Positions 61,001 to 64,000 of a stretch of 64,000 nucleotides of DNA are shown here, in pieces. The DNA comes from Fasciolopsis buskii (taxonomy: Eukaryota > Platyhelminthes > Trematoda > Plagiorchiida > Fasciolidae), in the NCBI GenBank assembly GCA_008360955.1, contig LUCM01009133.1, positions 71,924 to 135,923 on the forward strand, in the 5' to 3' direction. The notes beneath the pieces were generated by a model. The model made no database searches. It was not told the DNA's origin and saw only the letters and a program-made list of their open reading frames with translations. The position numbers and the translations under genes were made by a program. Within the stretch, counting starts at the first letter, position 1. Every line of letters starts with the position of its first letter.

Positions 61001-64000
61001 ATCAACACACGTACAACAAGTAGTTAGCCATCAGATAAACGAGAGGCAGTCAGAAACGAATTGGAATTTTACGTTTGAAAATGGTTGTAGCGTATCTCCT
61101 CGACCGAGGAGAGTGAAACGAAAGTTTTAGGCAATCAAGTGCTCACAAGATAAGGCCGTCCCAGATTCAGTTGTAACTGATACGCATGGCTAACGACAAA
61201 TTTAGCAGTTGTAAGTGAAGAAACTTCCAAGTGAGTTTTGGCGACTTTCTCATGTCTAAATATCTAGGAAATTTATGTTGATCGCCGCTGAGGTTGCCAG
61301 CATTTACAATTGTTTGATTGCTCAGCTTGGCTTTTAGTTCGTGAAATTTCCATCGACAGTCGAGATGCTGTCGATAATGCAAGGGTGCAGTTGGCTTCGA
61401 TGTCTTACATTTGTACAGTGTTATTGTCTCTAGGTTTGGCCTCGTACCTAGTCAGAAAACTTATGCAAAGGCCGCGCTATGCTACTATGACATGTTTTCG
61501 GCTGCGTGAATTGTGTTTGTTGCTCCGACTTGAACCTGGCGGCTGAGTTTCGTAATTCACTTTTGTGCAATGCATGTGAGGTGGTTTGAAATCCCTTTGC
61601 GAGGAACACCGACAATGTGTTTTACTTAAAACAATTTAGAAATTTTCACTCTCCGTGCCTTAATTTGGCCTCCATTCCGGTAACGCTCTGATCACTTTTG
61701 TTTTGATGTTTTTTATTGACCGTCGGCTCATTCATTGAATTTCAAGACATGCTGTTTACAGTAACGAGAACTAAAGTAATTTCTAGAAGCTTAAAAACTA
61801 TCAGATAGTTGAATCGAAACATATGCCGAGTTGGATACCTAGCACATCTGGTTGGGAAAGGAGTGAATAAGAAAGATGCTCCAGAAATCGTAGATCCTAG
61901 TGCTTAAGATCGATGCGACGTTACTGGAGAATCACTGGATTTTTACTCGTAGCTGAAGTCGTCCAGCTTCTCGAGAAATTGACTAGCTTTTTGAAATTAA
62001 CATTTAACCGAACAGGAAATAACGGCATAAGGTCAAAAGTTCAATTTTCTCCCTGTCTAAGGCCGTGGATGACGTTCAGGGTCAAACGTGGGGTCAAAAC
62101 TGCTCACAGATATCAGATTTACTAATGACCCAGCAGTGACCACTGCAAACCAAATCGAATTGCGAGATGCGAACTTCGGCGGAAATATTTGTGCTAAATG
62201 AACAACTAGCTTCGGTTCGATAGTTCTTCTGATCTTCACTTTTATTACTCTCTCTGTGTGTGTGTGTGTGTGTGATTTGTTCAAAATACACGGCGGCATG
62301 TGGCATGAAGTCATAAATATGTCATCATGTATTCCCGAACACCGTCGTCCTATGAAGGATGCCTGGAGTATCTCGCCCACATATTGCTCCACTTGGAGGC
62401 ACGGATCTGGAATGTGTGACCGTGTGTACCTGTTCCAAATCTGGGGTAGCAAATGAAAACGTATTTACACTGTTGTGGCGAGAACGATAAAACAATTAGA
62501 AAAACTGATTTGGGAGTAGAAAAAATCGCACTTTAATATTCAACTTCAAGCTGTGTGCATTTTGACTGAAACCATTAAAATTTGGCATTGATTTATGACC
62601 TGCCGTTTTTTTCGTTTCTGGAATTTCTTACACACCTTAGTGTGAATCACAAACTGAGTACCATCGAGTGGCCCTTGTTTTACCGAATATAGTTCATGAT
62701 GCCTTGGCCGGGAAATTATTACACCTAAGTTAAGCAGGATATATGACGAATTTATGGAACTTATGCTGGAATTTTTCGGTTTGCTTTGGAACATGGGAAT
62801 CACATAGCCGAATGGGCAAAATAGACACCTAGTGCTAACATGTTCATTGATCTGAAATCCGAAGTTATTTTTAAATTTTCAAACACAATCCCAAATTATC
62901 GTTCGGTGACTTCGTAAAACGATTATTGACCTACACACATTCCACATGATTAGTGAACTGGCTGAGAGTGGTTGTTTTTTTCCCTACGAGCTTCTTCTTA
63001 CAATGCAGACGACTAGTGACATTTAGCTGCTGTCTGCTAAACCAGGACCAAGTCCAAGGATGAAATGTGGTTTGGTGAACACGGAAACAACTTCGAATAT
63101 CACCGCGACTATCATTATTTTTTTAACTTGAGAAGATGAATATTAGTTGCCTTATTCTGGAGAGTTGAATGCGACTTGTAAACACCTTTCCGTAAAGTAA
63201 GCCAAACAAGTTAGCAGTGCAAGAGTAAGTAAAGTACGTGGTGTTGCACAATGCATGCGTCTACTAGTGGCCAAGTTTTGAAGAGATCCGGTACGCTGCG
63301 GTAGAGTTCGTTGGAGCAAAATATTAAAAGTTTCAAACCACACAAATTAGATTGCAATTCGAGGGAGTTACCAAACTGGTCCTGAAATTTTATCTGTTTT
63401 CGTTGGAAACACAAACTAGTTAACCGGTATGACCTGTGTCCACATGCTCTAAGTGTCGGACGGTCACGTCTATAATGCCAAAAGTGGTCGTTTCCACGTG
63501 AAACGTGTTCGCTACTTCAGAAAGACGCATCAAATTCCGACAGTAGGCGGATAATTTAGACAAAAGACGGCGGTTTTTCACACAGACCTGGAAAACAAAT
63601 TTAGGAGGCGATTATTTTCTAAACTATATTTTGTCTTATTCTTTTAATTTCACCAGGTCGCTCATTTTAAAACCTATATTCATATTATGAGTAATAACTA
63701 TTGTTTCCCTGCTGTGTTTTGTGTTGCTCGCCAGACGGGGTGCTGGAAATTCGAAATCAACGAGCGCATGGCCTTCAGAGAAGAAGGATGACAGCTGAGG
63801 TGGGTAGAAGCACAGTTCCTAGAACCATGGAGAGATTTATTGGTTTTAAGGTTAATTTGCAGACAGCAAAGAAGCCTACAGAGAGAATTACAACAAATAT
63901 GGGAATCCAAACAAATTAGTTGCTCTTTACGCTGTTAGGCACCGGATCAAGAAATGTTCCAGCGAAGTCTGTTACACGTGACTGGATGACCTATTTGTAT
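58096..64000. other. Non-coding stretch
   Basis: No gene is recognised. It contains a (TG)10 microsatellite at 62255-62274 and short overlapping open frames. A basic frame at 59371-59577 on the minus strand has donor- and acceptor-like sites inside it but no family likeness. Confidence 0.5.
62255..62274. repeat. (TG)10 microsatellite
   Basis: Ten uninterrupted TG units preceded by a short CT run. Minus-strand frames across it read as a His-Thr string and are artefacts. Confidence 0.95.

Noticed and set aside
62057..62452. 131-codon minus-strand frame with a His-Thr string
   Set aside because: It crosses the (TG)10 microsatellite and has no other protein-like feature.

Overview
The window reads as non-coding eukaryotic DNA with no complete protein-coding gene. 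It is AT-rich, stops are frequent in all six frames, and no open frame looks like an intact conserved protein. There are no bacterial-style operons, ribosome-binding sites or phage genes. What can be identified is repeat-derived: decayed non-LTR and Penelope-like retroelements, tRNA-derived SINE-like elements, microsatellites and one striking perfect inverted repeat. This mix fits a metazoan. The decayed LINE and Penelope-like translations resemble those I associate with parasitic flatworms (trematodes or cestodes), but no species marker was found, so that placement is inference.

Layout: 1-13.4 kb holds nothing recognisable beyond a short A-rich tract. A SINE-like unit with a tRNA-type B box lies at 13.47-13.68 kb, with relatives at 25.55-25.70 kb and 36.05-36.21 kb; all three lie on the minus strand and share the same 3' tail. 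A diverged direct duplication of about 150 bp occupies 18.74-18.90 and 19.44-19.60 kb. A long (AT)n run sits at 34.60-34.64 kb. Other tRNA-like fragments occur near 41.3, 42.3 and 58.05 kb.

The main identified elements form a retroelement graveyard at about 46.3-50.25 kb. The first is a CR1/Jockey-type LINE remnant on the plus strand, with an AP-endonuclease followed by a reverse transcriptase, carrying several stops and frameshifts. The C-terminal part of a Penelope-like element follows in the same orientation, with a broken GIY-YIG endonuclease. At 53.19-53.71 kb there is a 517-bp foldback: two perfectly complementary 253-bp arms around an 11-base spacer. A 17-bp direct repeat lies at 53179-53195 and again at 53761-53777, as if something had been inserted between them.

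A few short open frames (near 24.1, 32.2, 32.5, 44.9, 45.4 and 56.6 kb) are recorded as low-confidence possible exons. None matches a family I recognise. The perfect inverted repeat is the best candidate for something unusual. It could be a recent foldback insertion able to give a long double-stranded RNA hairpin, or it could be an assembly artefact. The sequence alone cannot decide.
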